DNA of 64,000 nucleotides from an uncultured Rubripirellula sp. (GCA_938075415.1 CALJHC010000016.1:62001-126000); one strand, 5' to 3'; positions 43,586 through 53,887 are shown, counted from the first letter of the stretch. A program made the numbers and translations. Notes: generated from the sequence alone by a model not told the origin.

Positions 43586-44020
43586 ATGGGTGAATGGTGC
43601 GATGCAAGATTTGTAATCCTGAAACATGAGCCAGGCGATCATCTCAGGCGAACGGAGGAAATCCATTTTGATTGGATGTTTGAAATCGCAGGGAGTCTGA
43701 GGACGTTCTCCACCGACTGTCTTGATCTCAACTCGGCGGGGTTAACGAAGAGCTTCTCTTGCGAATCGCTCATGGATCATCGCTTGGATTATCTGAATCT
43801 CCGTGGCGATATCGGTAGGGATTTGGGATGCGTAGTGGAAGTCGCGAGCGGAACGTTTGAGATCCTGCAAAACCAAGCAGAGCAATTGCAGGTCATCATG
43901 GAAGGTTCGGCAAATCATCATCATTTCCGAGCCAATGCCAATTTCTTGAAGGCGACCAAAGAAAGCGAGCGAGATCAATTCAACACGGCTTGGCAGTTGG
44001 ATTTATCTATTTTGGATTAG
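43586..44020 (+). CDS. Stand-alone LigD-type 3'-phosphoesterase domain protein
   Basis: 144 residues. The pattern RFVILKHEP, then IHFDWMFEIAGSLRTFSTD near residue 27, DHRLDYLNLRGDIGRDLG near 64 and GTFEIL near 86 corresponds to the N-terminal phosphoesterase (PE) domain of bacterial NHEJ ligase LigD. In LigD this removes 3'-phosphates and ribonucleotides from DNA ends. Here it is encoded alone, about 50 bases after the TPR gene. The HxD pair is present; the remaining metal ligands should be checked by alignment. No ku or ligase gene is in the window, so a role in end repair is inferred from the family only. Confidence 0.72.
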   Translation: MGEWCDARFVILKHEPGDHLRRTEEIHFDWMFEIAGSLRTFSTDCLDLNSAGLTKSFSCESLMDHRLDYLNLRGDIGRDLGCVVEVASGTFEILQNQAEQLQVIMEGSANHHHFRANANFLKATKESERDQFNTAWQLDLSILD

Positions 44021-44185
44021 CTGCTTGTTGGGAAACCACGCTGGTGTGCGAAAGACATGGGTTGGGGGTCCAGGACTCAGGTTTTTTCTTTTTGGAAGTG
44101 ATTCAGGGAAACCAACACTTGCAAGCAGAAACCTCTCATTTGTTCCATCAGACAAATGAGCCATGCTGCAATGGTTGGGCGGATT

Positions 44186-47100
44186 TTAAAATCTAAGTCG
44201 CCCTGGCAACCAATCACGAAGTCGCTCAGCTACGCCGGGTGTCTCATCCGTTGTTGGTAGCTCCACAGGAACCCTGCTTTCCCCTTGTTGTGGAGCATTG
44301 ACCAGTAACTCCCTCGCCCAATGATTTTGCAATAATTTTCCAGCTGGAAGTAAATTGCCTTGTTGCATTCCTTGGACAGACAAGAAAACATCTCGTTGTA
44401 GTTGTGCACGCTCAGCGGCAGTTGGAAATATCTCATGGATTCTAATGTCATCAATCCAGACGGTTCCGGGATGAAGGCTATCGATCGCAATGCGATAGCT
44501 TGTTAGTTCATCGATGGGTAAGCGATCGACTTCTAATACAATCTGTCTATCTGACCACTGGCCATCCACGGGAACAGGAAAGTCATTCGAAAAACGGAGC
44601 GGTTCACCATTCCTTGCTGTTTCGATTGCAACTCTGATTGATTGTTTTTGCCGAGCGCTGTTCGCATTCGCACCTCGGCAAGTCAAAGAGAGTGCGATTC
44701 TTCCAGACTCAGGAGGCTGAAGGGTTTCACTGACGAGCCAAGTGCGAGCCTTGCTGTCTTGTTCGGTCGTTAAGCAGATAGATCGTCTTCCCTCTGCTGC
44801 AACGCTGTCATCAATTCGAACGCAGCCAATGGGGTGCTGTGCATGTAACCAACCGATCAGCCCCATGTCACCCTGTTGCTCGAATCCACCATTCCTAATT
44901 CGCCCTTGCGTAGGTTTTGGGGAATGAAGTGTGCCAACTTTTTCAACAATGGTTGTCACTTTACGTTTGATTAGTTTTACAACCTCCGGTCCACCAGCAA
45001 CTCGGGTGTTCCATAGTCTGATGGTGTTATCACCTGCTTTGTTGCTTCGCAGGAGCATGATTTCCCCTGCAGGAATTCGTATTCTAGAACGTGTTGGTCG
45101 CAGAACGAGGATTTCAGAGCGTTTGATTGATTCGTCTTCGGTATCACCAACGATCACCCACTCATTAGGTGAAACCGTCTCGAGGTCAACTTCAGTATCC
45201 CATGGGACGATGCTAGCCAATCGCACATGTAAGCGATTGTTGTGAACGAAAGTTTGCACTCTGGCGGTATGAGAGGATTGTGAATCAGGATCTACTTCCT
45301 TCATCGGCAACACCGGAAGCGCACAATAGGTTCGCAAATTAGTTTCTGTTAGCTGATCGGTCTGGTGATTCAACACCTGATAATCAAGAAACAGCCAGCT
45401 TGGGTTTTGTTTTTCTATGACTTTCGCAAGGTCTTTACCGATACGGCCTGAGCCACTTTCCTTCAATCGCGAGTGACTGGTTTGATTTAATACAGGCGCG
45501 GAAAAAAGTACAGCTTCCGCAGGAAGAGAATTCGCAATCCGTTTTTTCTGAGTTAAATAGGTTGCTAATTCGACTGGTGCAATGGTCCGATAAGAATCAG
45601 CGATGATGATTCCATTTTTAGCCTCATGCTCTGGCCGCAATTCTCCATCTTCAAAGATAAAGAATTTCTTGTCTACGATGCCATTTAAAATATCTTGGTA
45701 AGCAAGTGCCCGTTTTTTTTGGACCCATTCGATGATTGAATCACCATGCGTTTTCGCTATTGATTTAAGGTCGTCCCTCAGATTGTTTTCTCTTGCAAAT
45801 AGCAGGATTGCGCTCGGTTCATTTTGCACATTTGAAAAGGGTGCCAGGTGGCCCTTTCTGTCGGATCGAAGAACAATACCTTCGACCGATGAATGCGGCT
45901 TGCAGCGGTTGGCTAATTCTTCAACGGTCGCACGCAGGCCCTTTTGAACCTTTGGATTAAGTAGTTGGTATTGGTGCTGGCGAGAGCTTATTTGGGGTAC
46001 TAATCCCTCCTTGGTGGACCCGGTGAGGTTTCGTTGCCGATGTTTTTTCTGTCGGATGAATTCCTGCTGGAGTTCTGGCGAACTGTTTAGCTCTTTTTCG
46101 ATTTTGGGAAGTGACATACTAGGGTCAAACTCGACGAAAACTCTAATCGTTCCACCGTCGAACAGATTGAGAATCGTGTCGAGATAGGATTGAGTGTTAC
46201 GGTCCGCTGAATGGTGACTCGCGAATTCTCTGCTTCGATACCAAGTTTGGTAGCCGCGGTTGACACCAAGGACGACTGCATTGCATGACCTCTCGGAGAC
46301 TTCTTGTTGCAGGCGTTGTGTCGCGGTCCATAGACGCGACAATTCAATTGTTGTTGTGTCCCAACCATCCGCCTTCAACTTTTCATGGTGATCAATGGAG
46401 AAAGCGTCGATCCAGTCTTCATCACTGACCCTAAGGGCGGCGATGCGGTTGGTGCCGTCATACGGAATAGCGGGTTTTGTTGCCCGCTTTTTTGATTCCA
46501 CGATAATTGATTGAAACTGAAAATCTTCAGTCGAGCTCAGATTGGTCAACCAGATCTGCTCGCTACCGGTTGGATAGTGCAGCCATCGATAGGTACGCCA
46601 GCGTCCTTGATGATCAGCATGAGGATCACAGGAGATGCTGATGCTGGGTGAGGCCGTTTCCTGATTCTTGCCAATCTTTACCTCGATATCTCCATGTGCT
46701 GCGGAGGGAATCCGAAGAGAAAAGCGTTGAATCTCTTTCGTATTACCAGGGATCCTTGCCTGAAAACTTGATGACGCAGGTAAGACGGAAATCAATTCCT
46801 TGTCGTGTTCAGCGATCTGTATTTCGTCATTCTTGACGATGTCTGCCCGAGGCCGTATCGGAATTCCAACGTTGGGTGCAAGGAAGCGTTCTGGTGAGAA
46901 CCAAACGGTTTCAGTAGGTTCAATTTTCCCTGATTGTTTCCATGTTACCGAAGTGGATTCGTCATTGGGAATTTGATCCCGGACCACAAGTGCACGCTTG
47001 ATTTGAATCAATGGAATGTTTTGGCGTGTTAGTTTGCTCCAGAAATTTTCGATCTCGTCAATTAAACAGAATCTAGCTTCATAGACACCTGGTTCATCGG

Positions 47101-47860
47101 GCGCAAGCGATTGAAGATTGATTGATTCACTGTTACCAGCAGCATCAACCTTCAGTGGCCAAGTTTGTTCTGTTACCAGTTCGCCGTCACTTAGTCTGTG
47201 TAGTTCATAGGAGATGAAACACTCTTTGGAAGCCGCTTGCAAAAACTGGTCTGTAGAAATGGTCGCTGTGATGACGGAACCTGGTTCCATGACACTGAAG
47301 GCTTGCAAACCATTAATCTGAAGTGCGTCGGCACGTTGATGCTGAACGGTCCATGTACGGCGTATTTGATTTTCTTGGTCTGATACCGTAATGCGCTCAT
47401 TCCGCATGAGTTGATCGACAGAAAATGTTTTAATAGGAATCCATCTCGAATTCAGATCCGATGAGGTGCGGCGTGATATCGTCAATTCGGTTGCTTCAGT
47501 GCATTCCAACCCTACACGAAATTTTGCGCCCAAGATCGGAAGTGTGGATCGGATCGTGATCGAACGTCGATCTGCTGATTGATCAAAAATTCCTGACGAA
47601 TGTGGGTCAGCAGAAAAATTTCGTAGCTCGCGAACAATTAGCGAGTCGTCTGATGCTTCTTGCTCTGAGTTCCCCAATCGGAGTAGATAGTCCCATTGAA
47701 CAGCCTCTTCACAGCGTAGTTCGATCAGTAGGTCAAACTTTATCGACGCTGATGTTTGGCCAAAGGTGTGGGAAGCGGAGGGCAAAACGGCCAAGATCGC
47801 GCTGATGACCGCGCACGAACGAAGCCACGCAAGGTTTAACGAGCGTGGACGGGCGGTCAT
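44186..47860 (-). CDS. Very large secreted protein, possible glycosidase-like fold
   Basis: About 1224 residues from ATG 47860, which follows GGAAG and begins a clear signal peptide (LRSCAVISAILAVLPSASHTFG). The frame is open further upstream, but that part has no signal character. The N-terminal half is beta-rich. In the middle, IRVFVEFDPSMSLPKIEKE, then LLNPKVQKGLRATVEELANR and SSVEGIVLRSDRKGHL resemble the (beta/alpha)8 fold of family-10-like glycosyl hydrolases, but catalytic residues cannot be assigned confidently. The C-terminal part near residue 1060-1170 (GSIHNGGFEQQGDMGL-like start, then VDGQWSDRQIVLEVDRLP) looks like a carbohydrate-binding beta-sandwich. The function is unknown; export is the firmest point. 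Confidence 0.75.
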   Translation of the reverse strand: MTARPRSLNLAWLRSCAVISAILAVLPSASHTFGQTSASIKFDLLIELRCEEAVQWDYLLRLGNSEQEASDDSLIVRELRNFSADPHSSGIFDQSADRRSITIRSTLPILGAKFRVGLECTEATELTISRRTSSDLNSRWIPIKTFSVDQLMRNERITVSDQENQIRRTWTVQHQRADALQINGLQAFSVMEPGSVITATISTDQFLQAASKECFISYELHRLSDGELVTEQTWPLKVDAAGNSESINLQSLAPDEPGVYEARFCLIDEIENFWSKLTRQNIPLIQIKRALVVRDQIPNDESTSVTWKQSGKIEPTETVWFSPERFLAPNVGIPIRPRADIVKNDEIQIAEHDKELISVLPASSSFQARIPGNTKEIQRFSLRIPSAAHGDIEVKIGKNQETASPSISISCDPHADHQGRWRTYRWLHYPTGSEQIWLTNLSSTEDFQFQSIIVESKKRATKPAIPYDGTNRIAALRVSDEDWIDAFSIDHHEKLKADGWDTTTIELSRLWTATQRLQQEVSERSCNAVVLGVNRGYQTWYRSREFASHHSADRNTQSYLDTILNLFDGGTIRVFVEFDPSMSLPKIEKELNSSPELQQEFIRQKKHRQRNLTGSTKEGLVPQISSRQHQYQLLNPKVQKGLRATVEELANRCKPHSSVEGIVLRSDRKGHLAPFSNVQNEPSAILLFARENNLRDDLKSIAKTHGDSIIEWVQKKRALAYQDILNGIVDKKFFIFEDGELRPEHEAKNGIIIADSYRTIAPVELATYLTQKKRIANSLPAEAVLFSAPVLNQTSHSRLKESGSGRIGKDLAKVIEKQNPSWLFLDYQVLNHQTDQLTETNLRTYCALPVLPMKEVDPDSQSSHTARVQTFVHNNRLHVRLASIVPWDTEVDLETVSPNEWVIVGDTEDESIKRSEILVLRPTRSRIRIPAGEIMLLRSNKAGDNTIRLWNTRVAGGPEVVKLIKRKVTTIVEKVGTLHSPKPTQGRIRNGGFEQQGDMGLIGWLHAQHPIGCVRIDDSVAAEGRRSICLTTEQDSKARTWLVSETLQPPESGRIALSLTCRGANANSARQKQSIRVAIETARNGEPLRFSNDFPVPVDGQWSDRQIVLEVDRLPIDELTSYRIAIDSLHPGTVWIDDIRIHEIFPTAAERAQLQRDVFLSVQGMQQGNLLPAGKLLQNHWARELLVNAPQQGESRVPVELPTTDETPGVAERLRDWLPGRLRF

Positions 47861-48012
47861 CGGGTTTTGACTTCCTAGTCTACCCATCAGCGATCTTTGA
47901 GAACGAGTTCCATTCGTTCCGTCCCATGTGGACAAAGAATGGAAGACGACACTACATCGCTGGGCCGATGTGGGTAAAGGGGAAAACCTGCATGAAGAAT
48001 CGCCCTGGCCGC

Positions 48013-48834
48013 CTACTTGTCCTCGCTTGCCTCGGCCCAGGGGTTTGCCCAATCTCTCCAGCTGCCTAGGTAGTCTCGGTAGGCCAAGCTATCATCTGCC
48101 CGATTTTCAATCCAGGTTTTCGCCTTTTGAATGATATCGTGTTCTTGGTCGAGACTGAGGGTGCCGAGAAGAACTTGTGCACGGAGAAAAATAAAATAGG
48201 TATCAAGCACATCACACCGGCAGTAATCGCTGATTGCCGTCGTTTTCCCCTCGTTGAACTGTTGTTGTACCTGATCGCCGCTGAGGCCCATTTTTCCTGG
48301 CTTTCCAAGCATCTGTGCGATTAGATTGAGTCCCCCGTTGCAGCGCGCCGCTCCGAAGTTCGTCAGTAAATCTTGGAGATCCAAGTGTGATTTGACGTTG
48401 AAGCGATTTCGAGGAGATTGATAACCCGAATTTTTGAACCATTCCGGGACGGAAATCCCAAATCGGAAGGCGGCGAGTTCCATCAGCGGTAAATCGAAAC
48501 TGCGACCGTTGAACGTAACCCACTGTGGCTGTTGGTACATTTCCCAACCTCGCCAAAAATTTTCTGTGATCACGTGTGGTCGAAAGTGAGGCTCATCAAG
48601 GGAGACAATATCAACCAGTTCAAAGTCGCGATTGACTTTGGCAATCACAACAGCTGTGGGTATTTGAAAGGTGTGGGGAATAAAGGTGGTGCCTTTATTT
48701 TCCATCAACTCATCCTGATAAGTCTCGATCGCCTGCTCGGGGGTGAATTCCAGATGGGGGTATCTCACTTTCGAGATAAGTTGACCATCGGCGACACTCT
48801 CCACATCAAACACCAAATAAGTCACATCTGACAT
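48013..48834 (-). CDS. PolB-type 3'-5' exonuclease (DnaQ-like, exo2 family)
   Basis: 273 residues. YLVFDVESVADGQL at residues 6-19 holds the DxE motif (ExoI). VTFNGRSFDLPLMELAAFRFG near 108 is ExoII, and YCRCDVLDTYFIFLRAQ near 208 is ExoIII (YxxxD). A connecting HLDLQDLLTNFGA segment sits near 152. These match the predicted exonuclease family related to the 3'-5' proofreading domain of PolB polymerases. The substrate is unknown; repair or RNA processing is plausible. It stands 150 bases upstream of the very large secreted protein gene on the same strand. Confidence 0.85.
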   Translation of the reverse strand: MSDVTYLVFDVESVADGQLISKVRYPHLEFTPEQAIETYQDELMENKGTTFIPHTFQIPTAVVIAKVNRDFELVDIVSLDEPHFRPHVITENFWRGWEMYQQPQWVTFNGRSFDLPLMELAAFRFGISVPEWFKNSGYQSPRNRFNVKSHLDLQDLLTNFGAARCNGGLNLIAQMLGKPGKMGLSGDQVQQQFNEGKTTAISDYCRCDVLDTYFIFLRAQVLLGTLSLDQEHDIIQKAKTWIENRADDSLAYRDYLGSWRDWANPWAEASEDK

Positions 48835-49137
48835 CGTTCACCGATCGAAGTCTTGGAGGTGGGAAAAATGTACTCGCGACAACGATTCGCAAGTTAGCTG
48901 CGACAATCAACCCAGAGAGTCTCAAAACTTTTGATCCTCCGGTGGGAAACACTCGACCACCCAATGTATAAACTTTTCCGCCGAATGTCTGTCTGTGGCA
49001 CGATGAGCGAGGTGCTGCCACTTGGTCGGCCCTCTTTTATTCGGGTGAAATTTTGGTGCATGAAAACTAATTCATCGTAACAGTCATTCTTTGGACAACA
49101 ACGCAGCAGAATTCAAAAACAGATAAGGTGCCCCAAC
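48835..49137. other. Divergent intergenic region
   Basis: About 300 bases between the exonuclease gene and pepT, which must contain both promoters. I see no gene, strong hairpin or repeat in it. Confidence 0.4.
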
Positions 49138-50403
49138 ATGATCTCAGACAAGAATCAAGAAATCACTATCAACCGTGACCGTCTTTTGGAGCGATTTTTG
49201 CGTTATGTTCGCATCGGAACCGCCGCGGATCCTTCGAGCGCCCGTTATCCCAGTTCTGAGAGCCAAAGAGATCTGGGAGTGATTTTAAGCAACGAATTAT
49301 CTGACATGGGAGCCTTCGATGCTCATCAGGATGACAACGGTTTGGTTTGGGGAACAATACCATCAACGGTATCGACGACATCTCCGACCATCGCTTTCGT
49401 GGCACATCTCGACACATCACCCGAGGCACCGGGCGACCAAGTGCAGCCTCAAGTTATCAGTCCATATCTGGGTGGGAGTATTAAACTTCTCAACGGATTG
49501 GAGATCTCGATAGACGATTGTTCAGATCTTGAGGGGTTGGTGGGTACGACACTCATTACCACTGATGGGAACACTTTATTGGGAGGTGATGATAAAGCGG
49601 GGGTTGCCATCATTATGGAGTTGGCTCAAACACTTCTTGAAAACCCTCAGTTACCACACGGTACCATCAAGGTGTTAATGACATGTGACGAGGAGATCGG
49701 TTTTGGAACTGACAAGATTGATCTGGCAAAACTGGATGCTTCGGTCGCATACACAATAGATGGTGGTGGATCTGGAGTCATCGATGTCGAAACTTTCTCG
49801 GCCGACGCGGTAACAGCTCATTTTGTTGGCCATAACATTCATCCATCGATCGCCAAGGGAACCATGGTCAACGCAACTCGCGCCGCTTGCGATTTCGTAG
49901 CCGCCTTACCCTCGGATCAATGCACGCCGGAAACAACGGAAGGGAGACAGGGATTCATTCACACCTATAGTATTGAAGGAGGTGTTGGTGACGCTAAAGT
50001 CGAAATGCTTTTAAGGTCTTTCGAAACTGAGCAGCTAAGCGAATATGCAACTCTGCTTGAAGGGATCGCGCGAGACCTTGAGCAGCGTACCGCTGGTCTC
50101 AAAGTGGATCTTCAGGTGCGGCAACAGTATCGAAATCTTCGGGAAGGATTAAGTCAGTTACCACAATCCATTGATCTGGCCTGCGAAGCGTTTAAAACTT
50201 TGGGCCGACCTTACGAGCGAGCAATCATTCGAGGTGGGACTGATGGAAGTCAGTTGACTGAAAAGGGCTTGCCGACACCCAACCTTTCCAGTGGGCAGCA
50301 CCAAATTCATAGTGTCAAAGAATTTGCTTGTCTTGATCAAATGATCGAAGCAACAGAGCACTTGGTTATTTTGGTTGATCTCTGGTCCAAGGAAACGAAG
50401 TAA
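49138..50403 (+). CDS. pepT: Peptidase T (tripeptide aminopeptidase)
   Basis: Zinc metallopeptidase of the M20 family that releases N-terminal residues from tripeptides. 421 residues. SERDLGVILSNELSDMG-like opening sequence leads to FVAHLDTSPEAPGDQV near residue 88 (first zinc His and Asp). GGDDKAGVAIIMELAQT near 148 holds the bridging Asp. MTCDEEIGFGTDKIDL near 180 holds the catalytic and zinc-binding Glu, and IIRGGTDGSQLTEKGLPTPNL near 360 is the family C-terminal motif. The N-terminus LERFLRYVRIGTAADP is the PepT start. It is cytosolic and monocistronic. Confidence 0.94.
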   Translation: MISDKNQEITINRDRLLERFLRYVRIGTAADPSSARYPSSESQRDLGVILSNELSDMGAFDAHQDDNGLVWGTIPSTVSTTSPTIAFVAHLDTSPEAPGDQVQPQVISPYLGGSIKLLNGLEISIDDCSDLEGLVGTTLITTDGNTLLGGDDKAGVAIIMELAQTLLENPQLPHGTIKVLMTCDEEIGFGTDKIDLAKLDASVAYTIDGGGSGVIDVETFSADAVTAHFVGHNIHPSIAKGTMVNATRAACDFVAALPSDQCTPETTEGRQGFIHTYSIEGGVGDAKVEMLLRSFETEQLSEYATLLEGIARDLEQRTAGLKVDLQVRQQYRNLREGLSQLPQSIDLACEAFKTLGRPYERAIIRGGTDGSQLTEKGLPTPNLSSGQHQIHSVKEFACLDQMIEATEHLVILVDLWSKETK

Positions 50404-50484
50404 ATCTTGGTGGCTGTTCGAGACGCTATCGTTGAGGATCCAACGGACCAGGAACTTACGATTACTCACTCTGATCGCAAAGAT

Positions 50485-51360
50485 TCAACTTGATTGCGCC
50501 GCGTGTGTTTCATCAAAAGGCTCGATAAAGACTCTTCTCTCATCAATGCAAACTGTCGCGACAATGGAGGGTGTTCCAATTTCTGATCCCCCAGTGTGCA
50601 CGATCAAATTGCTCATTGGTTTGGCGATCCCATGGTGATGAGTGTGTCCGCAAAGAACGGTGAGTTGGCGATTTGGGTTGCTTTTTGCAAATTCTTTTAA
50701 CACATGCCCAACCTGCCCACAAACAAAGAAAGGTGCCCAGTTTTCATCAGCAGTTTGACCTTCGTACCAGCATGATTCTACGAACGGCGGAACATGCGTG
50801 ACGATCAGAATCTGGTTCACTTGATCTGGTATGGCGTCAAGTTTCGCCGCTAAGCGTTCAGCCGAATGGCTGCCCAACGCCTGCAAGGTCTCTTTCCATT
50901 GGCTTGGTTTATCAGAATTGAACTCACCAATTCTGATGAAGTCCTGAAGTTCCACATAGGACTTCTCGTAGTTACCTTCGGTGGCATCTCCCCAGCCGTC
51001 CTCGCCGATCAGGCAAGTGTGAGGGTGTTCAGAATCGGCGGTGTCAACGAGTTCGATTGCGGAACAGTCTGTCAGGTATTTTAAACCAAGATTGTCGCGA
51101 CACATCCGTGTGATTCTTTGCCTGACAAGGCTAATCGAGGCATCGTAGAAATCATGATTGCCAAGCACAAAGTAGACGGGCACAGTGAGCGATTCTGCAA
51201 TGCTGTGAAGCCACTCGGTGACATGCTCACCCTCTGCGATGTCACCGCTGATAAGCACTCCATCACAGGGTTGGTTAGCGACTAAGCGTATCCAACGCTC
51301 CCGCGTTTCAGCGGGAGCGTCATGAAGGTGGAGGTCGGTAGTCCAGACCAATCGCAACAA
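50485..51360 (-). CDS. Calcineurin-like metallophosphoesterase
   Basis: 291 residues. The five metallophosphoesterase blocks are visible: WTTDLHLHD near residue 7, LISGDIAEGEHV near 36, FVLGNHDFYDAS near 66, VTHVPPFVES near 183, and VLCGHTHHHGIAKP near 240. The metal site is therefore complete and the enzyme is probably active on a small phosphoester or nucleic acid. The substrate is unknown. The start, a TTG at 51360, falls on the base next to the metK stop codon, so the gene is in an operon with metK and translated by coupling. A link to the methionine cycle is a guess from that context. Confidence 0.87.
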   Translation of the reverse strand: MLRLVWTTDLHLHDAPAETRERWIRLVANQPCDGVLISGDIAEGEHVTEWLHSIAESLTVPVYFVLGNHDFYDASISLVRQRITRMCRDNLGLKYLTDCSAIELVDTADSEHPHTCLIGEDGWGDATEGNYEKSYVELQDFIRIGEFNSDKPSQWKETLQALGSHSAERLAAKLDAIPDQVNQILIVTHVPPFVESCWYEGQTADENWAPFFVCGQVGHVLKEFAKSNPNRQLTVLCGHTHHHGIAKPMSNLIVHTGGSEIGTPSIVATVCIDERRVFIEPFDETHAAQSS

Positions 51361-52542
51361 TTAAGCAGGCTCATTTACTTGGGCTGCCGAAGCGAGAGCC
51401 TCCGCTTTGTCGGTTTTTTCCCAAGTGAATCCATCACCATCACGACCAAAGTGACCGCCTGCGGTCGTGTCTTTGAAGACAGGTCGACGAAGTTGAAGGT
51501 GATCAATGATGCCACCGGGTGTTAAGGGGAACTGTTCACGAACGAGAGCGACAAGCTTTTCATCAGAAATCGTACCTGTACCCTCTGTGTCGATATGGAT
51601 GCTGACAGGTTCGGTTACGCCAATGGCATAGGCGAGCTGCACCTCACAACGCTCGGCAAGATTAGCCGCAACAATATTTTTCGCAACGTAACGTGCCATG
51701 TACGCTGCTGAGCGGTCAACCTTTGTTGAGTCTTTTCCGCTGAATGCACCGCCCCCGTGGCGTCCCCATCCACCATAGGTATCCACAATGATTTTTCGAC
51801 CTGTTAGCCCGCAGTCACCGTGTGGTCCACCAACGACGAATTTACCGGTTGGATTGATGTGATACTTGATATCGCCTTTGTCAAGTTCCGCCGGAATCGA
51901 GGGTTTGATCACATTTTCGATTACGAAGGATCGAATTTCCTCGTTTGATACATCTGGGGAGTGCTGGGCGCTGACCACTACAGTGTCGATGCGAACGGGT
52001 TGATTCCCTTCATACTCAACCGTCACCTGACTTTTATTGTCAGGTCGTAGCCAGTTGACTTCTTCGTTGAATCTAGCTTCGGTGATTCGGTTGATCACCC
52101 GATGCGCGAGTGCAATCGGCATTGGCATCAATTCAGGGGTATCCCGGCAGGCATATCCAAACATGAGACCTTGGTCGCCTGCACCGATTTCTTTGCCCGA
52201 TTGATTATCTTCATCAACACCTTGAGCGATGTCTGGACTTTGGCTGTCAAGCGAGACCATCACGGCACAGGTGTCGCCACAGATACCCATTTGATCATCG
52301 GTGTAGCCGACTTCGTTGATAACACTTCGAACGACATCGATGTAGTTAAGTTTTGCCTTAGTCGTGATTTCGCCTGCAATGATTGCAACACCGGTTGTCA
52401 CCATGGTCTCGCAAGCGACGCGACTATTGGGGTCTTCAGCCAGTAACGCGTCCAGCACGCCGTCTGAAATCCGGTCGGCGAGCTTATCGGGATGGCCCAT
52501 GCTGACCGATTCACTGGTAAAGAGGTATCGAGCATTAGTCAC
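51361..52542 (-). CDS. metK: S-adenosylmethionine synthetase
   Basis: Makes S-adenosylmethionine from methionine and ATP. The N-terminus [20 protein letters not shown] is invariant in the family; [21 protein letters not shown] near residue 115 and [19 protein letters not shown] near 265 are the two signature loops. The start is GTG 52542, because a CGGAG ribosome binding site lies 8 bases before it and the following residues match; an ATG at 52587 would add 15 residues without conserved sequence. Length of about 393 is normal. The C-terminus has [18 protein letters not shown]. No SAM riboswitch is visible upstream. Confidence 0.96.
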   Translation of the reverse strand: MTNARYLFTSESVSMGHPDKLADRISDGVLDALLAEDPNSRVACETMVTTGVAIIAGEITTKAKLNYIDVVRSVINEVGYTDDQMGICGDTCAVMVSLDSQSPDIAQGVDEDNQSGKEIGAGDQGLMFGYACRDTPELMPMPIALAHRVINRITEARFNEEVNWLRPDNKSQVTVEYEGNQPVRIDTVVVSAQHSPDVSNEEIRSFVIENVIKPSIPAELDKGDIKYHINPTGKFVVGGPHGDCGLTGRKIIVDTYGGWGRHGGGAFSGKDSTKVDRSAAYMARYVAKNIVAANLAERCEVQLAYAIGVTEPVSIHIDTEGTGTISDEKLVALVREQFPLTPGGIIDHLQLRRPVFKDTTAGGHFGRDGDGFTWEKTDKAEALASAAQVNEPA

Positions 52543-52780
52543 GACGTTTTTCTCCGAGGTCGGCCATCGAGGTACCCGATGGCGCATTTAGATGAGATGG
52601 GGTGTACAATTGCAGTTGCAATAAAATAATCGCCAAAAGGCGTTATGAGAAGCGTCTGATGACTATTTGGGACCTATTCTAGCGACGAATCATTGGGTCC
52701 GAGTGATAGGGAACCTTGAGAGTTTCCATGCAAAGTCAGAAGAACGATCCCTTCATTTTTATTTCGATGGCACGATTAAG

Positions 52781-53821
52781 ATGCGCAGAGGTTCAGGCTT
52801 TTCCAAATCTAAAGGTGCAGACGCGTTTGAAAGCGGCGAAAGTCTGGCTTTAGCGCCATCGGAACGTCCCTTGCCTCCCTTACTGATGTCGTTCGGCATC
52901 CATCTGTTGTTGTTCGTTGCGATTGGCGTCCTGTGGACTTCTCAGCCAAGTGGAACGGGCGAAATCGGGCAAGACCGACCCATTGGCATAGCGATGGTGC
53001 ACCAATTGCCAGATCGCCAAAGGTATTCGGAAGTGGTGACGCCTGATGCCGAAGATCAGGCAGAGGAGTCACAACAATCGAGCTCCGAGAGTTCTCCTGC
53101 GGCGCCCCCGGCTGATCTGACACCGCCGCTGGACCTTGCTGGTGTGCTGGATTCTCTTCAGGCGACTCCTGCTCCCGTCTCTGGTACAGGGTTGGCCGGT
53201 GAGAGTGAACTGGGGGGGGATGCGTTCGCCGATGGAACCGGAAATCGATCCGATGGGGGTGCGGACGAAGTGACCACCATGCTGTTTGGCGTTTCAGGAA
53301 GCGGAACACATTTTGTCTATGTTTTTGACCGGTCAGATAGCATGAATGGTTTTTCTGGTCGGCCTTTGAGAGCAGCTAAATCGGAGTTGCTCAAAAGTCT
53401 AAGTTCGCTCACCGAGCGGCAACAATTTCAAATTATTTTTTACAATGACCAGCCCAAACCCTTCGCTTTACCAGGAATGCCGTTGGCGATGGTGAGAGCA
53501 GAGAAATCGAATCTCAGTCTCGCCAATAATTACGTTCGGTCCATTGCCGCCTACGGAGGTACGGAGCACGAGTCAGCTTTGAAGCTGGCTTTGCGCATGG
53601 GTCCTGATGTCATTTTTTTCTTGACCGATGCACGCATACCCAGACTATCCAACAATGAGTTAAACGAATTGCAGATAAGAGCAAATACCACGGGCACAAC
53701 CATTCATTGTATTGAGTTTGGTGCCGACGCTTCGCCTCCACTCGATAGTTTTCTCACCCAGCTTGCTGCGATGAACAGCGGTCAGTACCGCTACATCAAC
53801 GTGCGATCCTTGGGTCAATGA
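52781..53821 (+). CDS. Membrane-anchored von Willebrand A-domain protein
   Basis: About 346 residues from ATG 52781. A membrane helix (LLMSFGIHLLLFVAIGVLW, near residue 40) is followed by a Ser/Pro/Gly-rich linker and a C-terminal vWA domain. FVYVFDRSDSMNGFSG near residue 177 is the MIDAS DxSxS metal site. GTEHESALKLALRMGPDVIFFLTDA near 265 contributes the conserved threonine and aspartate. These proteins are common in planctomycetes, often next to ExbD-like proteins; the ligand is unknown. An unconserved in-frame extension starts at 52667. It is followed by an unknown gene on the same strand. Confidence 0.85.
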   Translation: MRRGSGFSKSKGADAFESGESLALAPSERPLPPLLMSFGIHLLLFVAIGVLWTSQPSGTGEIGQDRPIGIAMVHQLPDRQRYSEVVTPDAEDQAEESQQSSSESSPAAPPADLTPPLDLAGVLDSLQATPAPVSGTGLAGESELGGDAFADGTGNRSDGGADEVTTMLFGVSGSGTHFVYVFDRSDSMNGFSGRPLRAAKSELLKSLSSLTERQQFQIIFYNDQPKPFALPGMPLAMVRAEKSNLSLANNYVRSIAAYGGTEHESALKLALRMGPDVIFFLTDARIPRLSNNELNELQIRANTTGTTIHCIEFGADASPPLDSFLTQLAAMNSGQYRYINVRSLGQ

Positions 53822-53887
53822 TTTCCTAAAAACAATTTATCACGTCTTATTTATCAGAGCCTGATTTAAAGCAAAATCAATCATGGC

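Noticed and set aside
52543..52780. SAM riboswitch upstream of metK
   Set aside because: No recognisable structured leader; the region is short and shared with the vWA gene on the other strand.
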